64,000 bases of DNA from Novosphingobium acidiphilum DSM 19966 (lineage in GTDB: Bacteria; Pseudomonadota; Alphaproteobacteria; Sphingomonadales; Sphingomonadaceae), in the NCBI RefSeq assembly GCF_000429005.1, contig NZ_AUBA01000009.1, positions 86,653 to 150,652 of the forward strand. Reading direction: 5' to 3'. The translations under genes and the position numbers were made by a program. Of this stretch, positions 32,885 through 40,897 are shown piece after piece. The number at the start of each line of letters is the position of its first letter. The stretch's first letter is position 1. A model generated the notes under the pieces. It was not told where the DNA came from, ran no database searches, and was given only the letters and a program-made list of their open reading frames with translations.

Positions 32885-33084
32885 TCGTCGACCAGATCGC
32901 GCCACGCGATCACGTCGTTGTCGGTCGCGATCCACAACCCGTCCTGCGTGGCCGGGTCCTGGGCTGCGGCATGCGCCATGGCCTGGGCCAGCGGGCCATA
33001 CATCAGGGTCTGCGCCTGTCCGCCATCGGGGCCGTCGTTGAGGTAATAGAGCCGGACATTGGCGGCATCATGGGTGGTGCGCAT
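32881..33084 (-). CDS. Conserved hypothetical protein (67 aa)
   Basis: 67 residues: a short strand-rich start (NVRLYYLNDG), then an alanine-rich helix (LMYGPLAQAMAHAAAQDPATQ) and GLWIATDNDVIAWRDLVDE. Similar compact proteins occur next to DUF4169 genes in sphingomonads. Overlaps on both sides (TGATG upstream, ATGA downstream) make it part of a coupled chain. Function unknown. Confidence 0.75.
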   Translation of the reverse strand: MRTTHDAANVRLYYLNDGPDGGQAQTLMYGPLAQAMAHAAAQDPATQDGLWIATDNDVIAWRDLVDE

Positions 33085-33275
33085 CAGTCGTCCCCGTCTG
33101 CGCGATCACGCCGCTTGCCCGCCAGATCGCGCGCGGTGCGTTCCTGCTCGGATGCCTGTGTCTTGCGCGCGTGCAGGGTCTGGCCATGGCGCGCGCGGTT
33201 GTGTGCGGCGGCCTGTTCGGCCTGCGCGCGGGCACGCGCCTTGCGCGCCAGGCGCAAGTTGATCACGTCGGCCAT
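33084..33275 (-). CDS. DUF4169 family protein
   Basis: 63 residues, highly charged and helical: MADVINLRLARKARARAQAEQAAAHNRARHG (recognised in part by DVINLR and NRARHG), ending RTARDLAGKRRDR. This is the DUF4169 pattern. Start and stop both share one base with neighbours (TGATG). Function unknown; no partner is known beyond this neighbourhood. Confidence 0.85.
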   Translation of the reverse strand: MADVINLRLARKARARAQAEQAAAHNRARHGQTLHARKTQASEQERTARDLAGKRRDRADGDD

Positions 33276-33904
33276 CAGGCGTGTTCCGTGCCCTGCCGGC
33301 TGCCATAGAGCAGGCGTTCGCGGCCGTCTTCGATCACCGCGATCGACCCTTGCACCAGCGACGGCGCGATCGGCACGTCCAGATCGGGATGGACCGGGTA
33401 TCCGCCCATCATTCCGCGCAGCACGCGGCTGGAAATGCCATGCATCACCACGATGTGATCGCCGGGCAGGGCACCCGGGCCCGCCAGCCAGCGCGACAGC
33501 CGCGCCGCAACCGCCGGATAATCCTCGCCATCGGGCGACGGGCGCAACAGGTGGTCGGGCAGGCGGATCGGGCCGACTTCGGCCTCGACCGCGTCATAGG
33601 CACGCAGGCACCACGATCCCATCTCGATCTCGCGCAAATCGGGTGTGCGCTGTGCGCCAAACCAGTTGAGCCCGACCACTTCGCCGATCAGCGCCAGCGT
33701 CTGCAATGCACGTCCGGTGTCGGACACGTGAACATGCGCAACCGGCCGGGAGCCCAACGCATCGCGCAGTGCCTCGCCCATGTGGCTGGCCTGGTCGCAG
33801 CCCAGCCGGGTCAGCGGGGTGTGGATCGTGTTCGATTGCAGCACGCGCGCCAGATTGTAGACGGTTTCGCCGTGGCGCATGATGAAATGACGTGTGGCGG
33901 TCAT
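33275..33904 (-). CDS. Histidine phosphatase family protein (phosphoglycerate mutase-like)
   Basis: 209 residues from ATG 33904. The catalytic RHG motif lies in HFIMRHGETVYN (His near residue 10); the second His is in DHIVVMHGISSRVLRG (near 155). HVSDTGRALQTLALIGE supplies the phosphate-pocket Arg. A stand-alone member of COG0406; substrate unknown. It overlaps greB upstream by ATGA and DUF4169 downstream by one base. Confidence 0.88.
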   Translation of the reverse strand: MTATRHFIMRHGETVYNLARVLQSNTIHTPLTRLGCDQASHMGEALRDALGSRPVAHVHVSDTGRALQTLALIGEVVGLNWFGAQRTPDLREIEMGSWCLRAYDAVEAEVGPIRLPDHLLRPSPDGEDYPAVAARLSRWLAGPGALPGDHIVVMHGISSRVLRGMMGGYPVHPDLDVPIAPSLVQGSIAVIEDGRERLLYGSRQGTEHA

Positions 33905-34395
33905 GCCGGGGCCTGGTCCGGATAGGTGATTGCCATCAATTCCCATTCCTTTTCGCCGCCGGGCAGATGCACCCGGCGCAGATCGCCCACGCGCGCGCCG
34001 CGCAGCGCGCGGGCGATCGGTGCGCTCCACCCGATCAGGCCCTTGCCCGCATCCTGTTCGTCATCGCCGACCAGTGTCAGGATACGCCGGTTGTCATCCT
34101 CGTCGGCGATCTCGATGGTGGCGCCGAACAGGGCGCGCGTGTGATCGTGCTGCCCCGCCGGATCGATCACCCGCGCCGCCTTCATCCGCCGCGCCAGAAA
34201 GGTCAGCTCGCGGTCGATTTCGCGCATGCGCTTGCGCCCATAAAGATAGTCGCCATTTTCCGAGCGGTCGCCGTTGCCCGCCGCCCAGCTGACGATTTCG
34301 ACAATCTGCGGCCGCTCGGTGCCCAGCAGATGGTCATAGCGCGCGCGCATCGCCGCCATTCCGGCAGGGGTGATCGGGTTGCCTTCGGTTTTCAT
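33901..34395 (-). CDS. greB: Transcription elongation factor GreB
   Basis: Rescues backtracked RNA polymerase by stimulating transcript cleavage. 164 residues: N-terminal coiled-coil with AAGNGDRSENGDYLYGRKRMREIDREL, where the loop acidic residues reach the polymerase active site, and a C-terminal FKBP-like domain (LIGWSAPIARALRGARVGD). YGRKR and length favour GreB over GreA. Start ATG 34395. Head of a five-gene overlapping chain running to 32393. Confidence 0.92.
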   Translation of the reverse strand: MKTEGNPITPAGMAAMRARYDHLLGTERPQIVEIVSWAAGNGDRSENGDYLYGRKRMREIDRELTFLARRMKAARVIDPAGQHDHTRALFGATIEIADEDDNRRILTLVGDDEQDAGKGLIGWSAPIARALRGARVGDLRRVHLPGGEKEWELMAITYPDQAPA

Positions 34396-34399
34396 GAAC

Positions 34400-36463
34400 T
34401 CAACCCGGGGTCTGCTTGCCCAGGAAATGGCTCATCGGATTGGGCCCGCCATAGCTGGCCTTGGCCGGGTTCATCGTTTCATAGACAACCGCGTTTTCCA
34501 GCACATGTTCGACATAGGCGCGCGTTTCCGAAATCGGAATGCGTTCGATCCAGTCGACCCATTCGATCTGTCCGGTGCGCGGATCGCCATTGGCGCGCAG
34601 CCATTTGCCGACATTGCCCGGCCCGGCGTTATAGGCTGCGACCGCCAGCGGATAGCTGCCGCCGAACACCTGCAACAAATGGTCGAAATAGGCGCCACCG
34701 ACGGCCATGTTGAACTGCGGATCGCCGATCAGTGCCCCTTCGGCATACGACAGGCCCAGCTTGCGCGCCTGTTCGCCCGCGGTGCCGGGCATCATCTGCA
34801 TCAACCCGCGCGCGCCCGCATGGCTGATTGCGTTTTGCGAAAACTGGCTTTCCTGGCGGGTGATCGCGTGGATCATTGTCCACGATCGGGCCTGGCCCTG
34901 CGGCACGGGGATCAGCGGAAAGGCGATCGTGTGAAACTGGTCCAGCCCGCGCATCCCGGCGGCCTGCCCGACGATCACCCCCAGGTCGCGCCGGCCCAGG
35001 CTTTGCGCCAGTTCGGCCACCAGTTCGTGCTGGCCCGGTGTCTGCTGCTGTTCGGCGATTTCCTTGAAGAACCGGATCGTGGTGTGCCAGTCGCCGGCGC
35101 GCGCCACCTCGCGCACGGCTGCGGTGATCGGCGCGGCGGCAAACCGGGCGCGTTCATCGGGCGTGGGTTCGGGCGGTGCGGCCACCGGCAGGCGCGGCAC
35201 CGGCTGACCGATGCGTTCAAGCGCAAGCAGGCCGTAAAACTGGTCGGGGTGGCGCGCCGCCCCGGCAAAGGCGTCCTGCGCCTCGGCGGTACGGCCGCTG
35301 CGCACCAGCGACAGGCCCGCCCAATACAGGCCCTTGGCCTTCAGCCCCGGGCCGCGCGCAGCATCGGCATAGCGGCGGAACAGCGTGGCCGCAGCCGCGC
35401 CATCATGGTTGCGCCACAATGCGGTGGTGCCACCCAGCCATGTCAGCGACGTGTAATCATCGCGTACGGCAAAGCCCTGCTGGCTGACATCCTCGCCGGG
35501 GGCAAAGGCATCGGCCGCGCCAAGCGCAATCCGCGCGGCGGTGTTGGTATCCCCCACACTTGCAGCGGCGCGCGCCGCAAACAGCAGTTCGGCAATCCAG
35601 TGCGCTCGGTCGAGCGGCTGGCCGGACAAGACCGGGCGCATCGCCAGGTAGCCGGCTTCGGCCTCGGTGCGGCCCAGCCGGTGCAATTCGCGCGCGCGCT
35701 GAAACACAAAACCGGGATCGGCGTCGAGCACGGCGGCGGGCAGGGCGGCCGCGGCATAAGGATCACCGCCGGCCAGTGCGGCAAGCCGGCCCTGCGCCAC
35801 CGCACGCACGCCGGGCGATGTCCACGCCAGCAGCCGTTGCGCCGGCACGCTGGCGCCTGCCCACAGCAGTGCGTTGATCCGCGCGTCGTGGTCGGCGGTC
35901 ACGAACCCGGCGCCCCAATTGGCCAGGATTGCGGTTTGCGCCGCATCGCTCATCACTCCGCCGCGCCAGGCGGCGCGGGCCATCTCGGACGCCTCTGGCC
36001 GGCCCAGCGCGCGCAGCGCCAGCGCATAGTGCGCGCGGCCCGGATTGGTCAGCGGGGGAAACCGGTCAAAATAGGCGGCAATGGCCGATGGCTGCGGCGC
36101 CTCGCGATCCAGCGCATCTTCGGCAGCGCGGCGCATCCGGTCCTCGTCGGGAAAACCGGGATAGCTTGTCAGGAAACCCGAATAGGCGGCAAAGGGATAA
36201 CCGTTGCTGCTGCTCAGCAGTTTCCACCGATCGATGGCCTGCGCCATCGGGCCCTGAACCTGGCCGGTCAACTGCGCACGCGCGCGATCCCATGCCGATC
36301 CGTCGAAATCGCCATCGGTGGCATGACCCGCCAGCGAAATCGCCAGCATCGGCACCAGCGCAAACGACGCCTTGCGTGGCATGCGCGACAGGCGCGCAAA
36401 CCATGCGACGCGGTTTTGCCAGCCCGCCAGGCGGGGCAAGGATTGCATGTCCGTGCTGGACAT
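34400..36463 (-). CDS. slt: Soluble lytic murein transglycosylase
   Basis: About 687 residues. Signal-like segment near residue 28 onward (MPRKASFALVPMLAISLAGHA), a long alpha-superhelical region of TPR-like repeats (about 60-510), then the SLT catalytic domain with HAITRQESQFSQNAIS (catalytic Glu near 538), GLMQMMPGTA and VAAYNAGPGNVGKW. Start ATG 36463 has AGGGAG upstream; ATG 36382 would begin directly at the signal peptide and is an equal alternative. It stops 4 nt before greB. Divergent from dapA. Confidence 0.9.
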   Translation of the reverse strand: MSSTDMQSLPRLAGWQNRVAWFARLSRMPRKASFALVPMLAISLAGHATDGDFDGSAWDRARAQLTGQVQGPMAQAIDRWKLLSSSNGYPFAAYSGFLTSYPGFPDEDRMRRAAEDALDREAPQPSAIAAYFDRFPPLTNPGRAHYALALRALGRPEASEMARAAWRGGVMSDAAQTAILANWGAGFVTADHDARINALLWAGASVPAQRLLAWTSPGVRAVAQGRLAALAGGDPYAAAALPAAVLDADPGFVFQRARELHRLGRTEAEAGYLAMRPVLSGQPLDRAHWIAELLFAARAAASVGDTNTAARIALGAADAFAPGEDVSQQGFAVRDDYTSLTWLGGTTALWRNHDGAAAATLFRRYADAARGPGLKAKGLYWAGLSLVRSGRTAEAQDAFAGAARHPDQFYGLLALERIGQPVPRLPVAAPPEPTPDERARFAAAPITAAVREVARAGDWHTTIRFFKEIAEQQQTPGQHELVAELAQSLGRRDLGVIVGQAAGMRGLDQFHTIAFPLIPVPQGQARSWTMIHAITRQESQFSQNAISHAGARGLMQMMPGTAGEQARKLGLSYAEGALIGDPQFNMAVGGAYFDHLLQVFGGSYPLAVAAYNAGPGNVGKWLRANGDPRTGQIEWVDWIERIPISETRAYVEHVLENAVVYETMNPAKASYGGPNPMSHFLGKQTPG

Positions 36464-36554
36464 CGGGGGGGGCGTCTCCCTATCAGACGAATTCATGACC
36501 ATCGGGCGTGTTCGCCCATCGGCCAACCATGCCCCAAGTTGAGGAGCAAAGTCC

Positions 36555-37436
36555 ATGTTTTCCGGCTCGATTCCGGCCCTGGTAACACCTTTTCGCGACG
36601 GGGCGCTCGATGAGAAGGCGTTTCGCCGGCTGGTCGACTGGCAGATCGAGAATGGATCGTCGGCGCTGGTGCCTTGCGGCACGACCGGGGAAAACTCCAC
36701 TTTGTCGAACGCCGAACACCACCGTGTGATCGAGGTCTGCGTCGAACAGGCCGCCGGGCGCGTGCCGGTAATCGCCGGATGCGGCAGCAACGATACGATG
36801 AATGCGCTGCTGCACATGACCTTTTCCAAGAAGTGCGGCGCCGCGGCGGCCTTGTGCGTGGCGCCCTATTACAACCGGCCGAGCCAGGCGGGACTGCTGG
36901 CGCATTTCAGTTATCTGGCAGAACACATCGATCTGCCGATCATCGTCTACAATGTGCCGGGGCGCACCGTGACCGATATCCAGCCCGAAACGGTCATCGA
37001 ACTGGCGCGCCGGTTTCCCGACCGGATTCTGGGGATCAAGGATGCCAGCGGCGATCTGTCGCGCGTGACCGACCATCGCATGGGCATCGGCAAGCATTTC
37101 TGCCAGCTGTCGGGCGATGACGAACTGGCGCTGCCAGCCAATGCTGCCGGCGCGGTCGGGTGCATTTCGGTCACCGCCAATGTCGCGCCGCGGCTGTGCG
37201 CCGATTTCCAGAAGGCCTGCGCCGCCAATGACTTTGTACTGGCGCGCGAATTGAATGACCGGCTTTATCCATTGCACTATGCAATGTTCGAAGATGCCAG
37301 CCCCGCACCGCTGAAATATGCGCTGACCCGCGTGCACGACTGGATCACCGACGAATTGCGCCTGCCGCTGGTGGGGTGCAGCGAACCCGCGCGCGCAGCA
37401 GTCGATGCCGCACTGGTCCACGCCGGGCTGATCTGA
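36555..37436 (+). CDS. dapA: 4-hydroxy-tetrahydrodipicolinate synthase
   Basis: Condenses pyruvate with aspartate semialdehyde in lysine/DAP synthesis. 293-residue TIM barrel: GTTGENSTL near residues 43-51 (substrate binding), YNVPGRT near 134-140 (catalytic Tyr) and ILGIKDASGD with Schiff-base Lys near 162. Ribosome site GAGGAG 8 nt before ATG. DAP feeds the peptidoglycan handled by the divergent transglycosylase. Confidence 0.96.
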   Translation: MFSGSIPALVTPFRDGALDEKAFRRLVDWQIENGSSALVPCGTTGENSTLSNAEHHRVIEVCVEQAAGRVPVIAGCGSNDTMNALLHMTFSKKCGAAAALCVAPYYNRPSQAGLLAHFSYLAEHIDLPIIVYNVPGRTVTDIQPETVIELARRFPDRILGIKDASGDLSRVTDHRMGIGKHFCQLSGDDELALPANAAGAVGCISVTANVAPRLCADFQKACAANDFVLARELNDRLYPLHYAMFEDASPAPLKYALTRVHDWITDELRLPLVGCSEPARAAVDAALVHAGLI

Positions 37437-37912
37437 CGCGCAACGCTGTGCCGGTTTTGCAAACGCCGGCAAACGATTTCTGGGGCGGAATTTCGTTACG
37501 GCGAGTAATGCGCCTGTCACAATGCAGGCCGCAAATGGTTAAACCCGAACAGGCACAAAAATAATTCACGATCCGCGCATGGCTTTTACGCTACGGAATT
37601 CAAAACCCTGCGCCCGCAATCGGACACAATTCGTCGGCTATGGTGCTTAATCGCTCAAAATCGGAGCTTTAACGCGCTTGGCTGCGGTTGCGTTTTGACA
37701 GATCATGACGTATGATATTTTGAGATGGGCCCATGCAGTAATGTATGCCTGTCCGGCCACAGCATTCCCGCCCGCCTCTGGCCGGGATCAGGAGGTGGTG
37801 ATCCCGGTCCCTGGCCGGTGAACACAGCAATCGGGTGCCCCCCATATTCGCCCGATCGCTGGCCGTTTTGCGCGGCCCACTTCCCTTTTTCCTTTGCAGG
37901 CCGGGCCTGCCA
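37437..37912. other. Long non-coding stretch between dapA and 3-hydroxybutyrate dehydrogenase
   Basis: 476 bp between convergent genes without a convincing coding frame; open frames of 60-105 codons here have shadow-like composition. The left 300 bp is clearly more A/T-rich than its surroundings. It holds a hairpin with GGAGGTGG loop (listed separately) and a GCAGGC-CGG-GCCTGC stem (about 37899-37913) beside the dehydrogenase stop, without a U-run on the expected side. It could encode a small RNA. Confidence 0.4.
37782..37807. other. Perfect hairpin with GGAGGTGG loop (CCACCTCC on minus strand)
   Basis: Arms CCGGGATCA (37782-37790) and TGATCCCGG (37799-37807) enclose an 8-nt loop reading GGAGGTGG on plus or CCACCTCC on minus. 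The plus-strand loop is Shine-Dalgarno-like, and the minus-strand loop is anti-Shine-Dalgarno-like, as in several alphaproteobacterial small RNAs. No gene start follows at a useful distance on either strand. Confidence 0.5.
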
Positions 37913-38695
37913 TCAGCGCATCGACCAGCCATGGCTGGCGGTCAGCGACTGGCCGGTCAGGGCGTTGGTGGGAAAGGCTGCGAAAAACAGCGCGACTTCG
38001 GCGATGTCCTCCACCGTGGTAAACTCGCCATCGACGGTCTGACCCAGCATCACTTTTTTGACGACTTCGTCCTCGCTGATGCCCAGTTCGCGCGCCTGTT
38101 CGGGGATCTGCTTGTCAACCAGCGGCGTGCGGACAAAGCCGGGGCAGATCACATTGCTGCGTATGCCCTTTGGCCCGCCTTCCCTGGCGATGACCCGCGA
38201 CAGGCCGAGCAACCCGTGCTTGGCGGTGACATAGGCGCTTTTCAGGGGCGAGGCTTCGCTGGAATGGACCGATCCCATGAACAGGATCGTGCCCGACCCT
38301 TTGGCATACATGTGCGGCAAAACCGCCTTGCTGGTCAGGAATGCGCCATCAAGATGGATCGCCAGCAGCTTTTTCCAGTCGGCAAAGGCAAAGGATTCGA
38401 CCGGATTGACGATCTGGATGCCCGCGTTCGACACCAGCACATCGATCCCGCCCCAGGCCGCGACCACCGCCGCCACGCCAGCGTTCACCTCGTCCTCGTT
38501 GCTGACGTCCATCGTCACCGCCATCGCCATGTCCGGATAATCGGCATTGATCGCGTCGGCAGCACGCTGCGCAGCGGGGCTGTGCAGATCGGCAATCGCG
38601 ACCCGGCCGCCGGCTGCGACAAAGCGGCGGGCAATGCCCAGGCCAATCCCGCTGGCCGCACCGGTGATCAGCGAAACGGTGTTGTTCAGGTTCAT
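37913..38695 (-). CDS. bdhA: D-3-hydroxybutyrate dehydrogenase (SDR family)
   Basis: NAD-dependent oxidation of 3-hydroxybutyrate to acetoacetate in polyhydroxybutyrate/ketone-body use. 260 residues: TGAASGIGLGIA (cofactor), SNAGIQIVNPVE, and Ser-Tyr-Lys with SAYVTAKHGLLG; the specific motif NVICPGFVRTPLVDKQIPEQA and the long helix before GEFTTVEDIAEVALF identify the family. Start ATG 38695 follows AGAAGAAAG; the upstream open frame is spurious. It sits opposite to and between dapA and smpB. Confidence 0.93.
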   Translation of the reverse strand: MNLNNTVSLITGAASGIGLGIARRFVAAGGRVAIADLHSPAAQRAADAINADYPDMAMAVTMDVSNEDEVNAGVAAVVAAWGGIDVLVSNAGIQIVNPVESFAFADWKKLLAIHLDGAFLTSKAVLPHMYAKGSGTILFMGSVHSSEASPLKSAYVTAKHGLLGLSRVIAREGGPKGIRSNVICPGFVRTPLVDKQIPEQARELGISEDEVVKKVMLGQTVDGEFTTVEDIAEVALFFAAFPTNALTGQSLTASHGWSMR

Positions 38696-38825
38696 CGTGG
38701 TCACTTTCTTCTGTGGCGGGTGGTCCTGCATGGGCCCGTGCATGGCACACCATGAACCGGTCTTACCATCGGGTGGCCTTGCGCCTTTGCAATTTTGTGC
38801 AAGCGCCCCTACATGCGCGTCAACC

Positions 38826-39308
38826 ATGGCGCGCCCCACCCCCCTTGAATTCGACAAGAAAAAGATCCTGGCGGAAAACCGCCGTGCCCGGTTCGAGTAC
38901 TTCATCGACGAAGTCTACGAGGCGGGGATCGCGCTGACCGGGACCGAGGTCAAATCGCTGCGGTTTGGCCAGGGCTCGATCGCCGAAAGCTATGCCGAGG
39001 TGAAAAACGGCGAAGTCTGGCTGATCAATTCGAACATCCCCGAATTCAGCCACGGCAACCGTTACAACCACGAACCCAAGCGCGTGCGCAAACTGCTGCT
39101 GAAAGAGCGCGAGATTGCCAAATTCCACGGCGCCGTGGAACGCAAGGGCATGACCCTGGTGCCGCTGATGATCTATTTCAACAGCCGCGGCCGCGCCAAA
39201 GTGGAACTCGCGCTCGCCCGCGGCAAAAACAACGCCGACAAACGCGCCACCGCCAAAGACCGCGACTGGCAACGCGACAAGGCGCGCATCATGCGCGAAC
39301 ATAACTAG
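38826..39308 (+). CDS. smpB: SsrA-binding protein SmpB
   Basis: tmRNA partner in trans-translation. 160 residues: AENRRARFEYFIDEVYEAGIALTGTEVKSLR, PEFSHGNRYNHEPKRVRKLLL, and the basic C-terminal tail (KNNADKRATAKDRDWQRDKARIM) that reads the empty mRNA channel. Start ATG 38826. No tmRNA gene is in this window; the ssrA-tag adaptor SspB is encoded at 1.6-2.1 kb. Confidence 0.95.
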   Translation: MARPTPLEFDKKKILAENRRARFEYFIDEVYEAGIALTGTEVKSLRFGQGSIAESYAEVKNGEVWLINSNIPEFSHGNRYNHEPKRVRKLLLKEREIAKFHGAVERKGMTLVPLMIYFNSRGRAKVELALARGKNNADKRATAKDRDWQRDKARIMREHN

Positions 39309-39347
39309 CGCGGCGTCAGCCCCGCGGACCGATTGATCGGGTGTCAT

Positions 39348-39363
39348 TGGCACGATCGTGCCA
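39348..39363. promoter_or_regulatory. Perfect 16-bp palindrome TGGCACGATCGTGCCA
   Basis: Perfectly self-complementary, 40 nt after the smpB stop and 133 nt before the histidine kinase start. No U-run on either side and no loop, so it resembles an operator more than a terminator. Regulator unknown. Confidence 0.4.
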
Positions 39364-39495
39364 TTACCCGTGGCCCCAACAACAACTACCGTTCGATGAA
39401 TTCTTTACATCATCCGTAAAGTGTTCACCCCCGGAAGTCATTGCGGTCCAGGGTTATGTTTGGCACAGTGATAACCCCAACGGCAGCGGGTGGAC

Positions 39496-40869
39496 ATGAA
39501 CAAACAGTCGAACCTGACCGCTGATCAAGAGCGTGAATTGCTGCTGGCGCGTCTCGAACTTGCCCAGGCGGCGGGCGGGATCGGGATTCATGATTATGAC
39601 ATCGTGAATGACCGGATCGAATGGGATGCCCGTACGCGCGCGATCTGGGGCGTGCCCGATGACGAGCCGATCACGTATGCAACATTTGCCTCGGGGGTTG
39701 AGCCCGACGACCTCGATGCGACCGAAAAGGCGGTTGCCGCGGCAACCGATCCGGCGGGCAACGGCCGGCTTCTGGTACGCTATCGCGTGCGCTCGCGTGC
39801 CGGCACGCGCCATCATGTCGAGGCCACCGGGCAGACCGTGTTCCGCCACGGTGCCGCGGTTCGCATAGTCGGCACAGTTCGCGATGTCACAAGCGAATTC
39901 AATGCCTCACGCGAACTTGAACGCGCGCGCGCCTTTGCCGAAAATCTTGTCCAGACGGCGCCGACGCTGTTGTATATTTATGACCTGGTCGAAAAGCGCA
40001 ATGTGTTCGTCGGACCGCAGATCGTGCCGATGACGTATGTGTCAACCGCGCGCTATGGCGAACTGGGCAGCGACGTGCTGTCCGCGATTATCCACCCCGA
40101 CGATCTCGATCGGGTCGTGGCGCATCACCTGGCGATCCGCGAAGGCCGCGCGGTGCCGCCGTTTGAAATCGAATACCGGCTGCGTCGGCACGATGGCAGT
40201 TGGCTGTGGCTGTCAAGCACCGAAGTGGTCCACGCCCGCGACGCCGCCGGCCTGCCCACGCAGATCCTGGGTGCTTCGCTTGACACCACCCGGCGGCGCG
40301 AGGCCGAGGCACTGCGCGAATTGCTGATCGGCGAGATGGACCACAGGCTGCGCAACCTGATGAGCGTGATCCAGTCGATCGCACGCTTTACCTTGCGCGA
40401 CGGCTGCGCGCCCGAAGTGTGGGCCGGGTTCGACAGCCGCATCGCCGCTTTGGCGGCTGCGCAAAAGCTGCTGACGGCGGGTGACTGGCGCAGTGCCGAA
40501 CTGAACGACATCGTGCGCGCGGTGCTGCAGCCGTTCGGCGGCGGCGATCACCAGCGGTTCGGTCTGGCCGGCCCGACGATGTCGATCGCCGGCGGCGAAC
40601 TCGCGACGGTCGCGCTGGCCCTGCATGAACTTGCCACCAATGCTGCCAAGTACGGCGCGCTGTCTGTTTCCGGTGGGCGGGTCGAGGTGCAATGGTGGTT
40701 CGAGGGCGATGCCAAGCGGCTGGAATGGCGCGAACGCGGCGGGCCACCGGTAACGGTGCCCACACGCAAGGGATTCGGTTCGATGTTGATCGCTACGCTG
40801 GCCAAGTCGGGCGATGGCAGCGGCACGACGTATGCGCCGGACGGGCTTGTCTGCCGGATTTCGCTATAA
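39496..40869 (+). CDS. HWE-family sensor histidine kinase with two PAS domains
   Basis: 457 residues, no membrane span. PAS domain 1 about 25-140 (GIGIHDYDIVNDRIEWD, TVRDVTSEF), PAS 2 about 150-270 (TLLYIYDLVEKRN, IIHPDDLDRV, RRHDGSWLWLSSTEVVHARD, LDTTRRREAE). The phosphoacceptor region GEMDHRLRNLMSVIQSIA has His near residue 284, and the ATPase domain has LHELATNAAKYGALS (N-box) and RGFGSMLI-like end, all HWE/HisKA_2 features. ATG 39496 chosen; GTG 39490 is possible. Soluble cytoplasmic sensor of redox or light type; no response regulator adjacent. Confidence 0.9.
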   Translation: MNKQSNLTADQERELLLARLELAQAAGGIGIHDYDIVNDRIEWDARTRAIWGVPDDEPITYATFASGVEPDDLDATEKAVAAATDPAGNGRLLVRYRVRSRAGTRHHVEATGQTVFRHGAAVRIVGTVRDVTSEFNASRELERARAFAENLVQTAPTLLYIYDLVEKRNVFVGPQIVPMTYVSTARYGELGSDVLSAIIHPDDLDRVVAHHLAIREGRAVPPFEIEYRLRRHDGSWLWLSSTEVVHARDAAGLPTQILGASLDTTRRREAEALRELLIGEMDHRLRNLMSVIQSIARFTLRDGCAPEVWAGFDSRIAALAAAQKLLTAGDWRSAELNDIVRAVLQPFGGGDHQRFGLAGPTMSIAGGELATVALALHELATNAAKYGALSVSGGRVEVQWWFEGDAKRLEWRERGGPPVTVPTRKGFGSMLIATLAKSGDGSGTTYAPDGLVCRISL

Positions 40870-40897
40870 ACGCAGGTGCGCGCGCCCGGATTGGGTG

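Noticed and set aside
34370..36613. 747-codon open frame on plus, opposite the lytic transglycosylase
   Set aside because: Shadow of a GC-rich gene; no recognisable domain, and it overlaps a well-supported gene throughout.
37669..37932. 87-codon open frame on minus between dapA and the hydroxybutyrate dehydrogenase
   Set aside because: No ribosome site, Arg/Cys/His-rich composition and overlap with the end of the dehydrogenase gene; looks like random open frame.
39420..39470. EcfG (general stress sigma) promoter before the HWE kinase
   Set aside because: GGAAG and GTT are present but the spacing and the fifth base do not match the GGAAC-N16/17-CGTT consensus.
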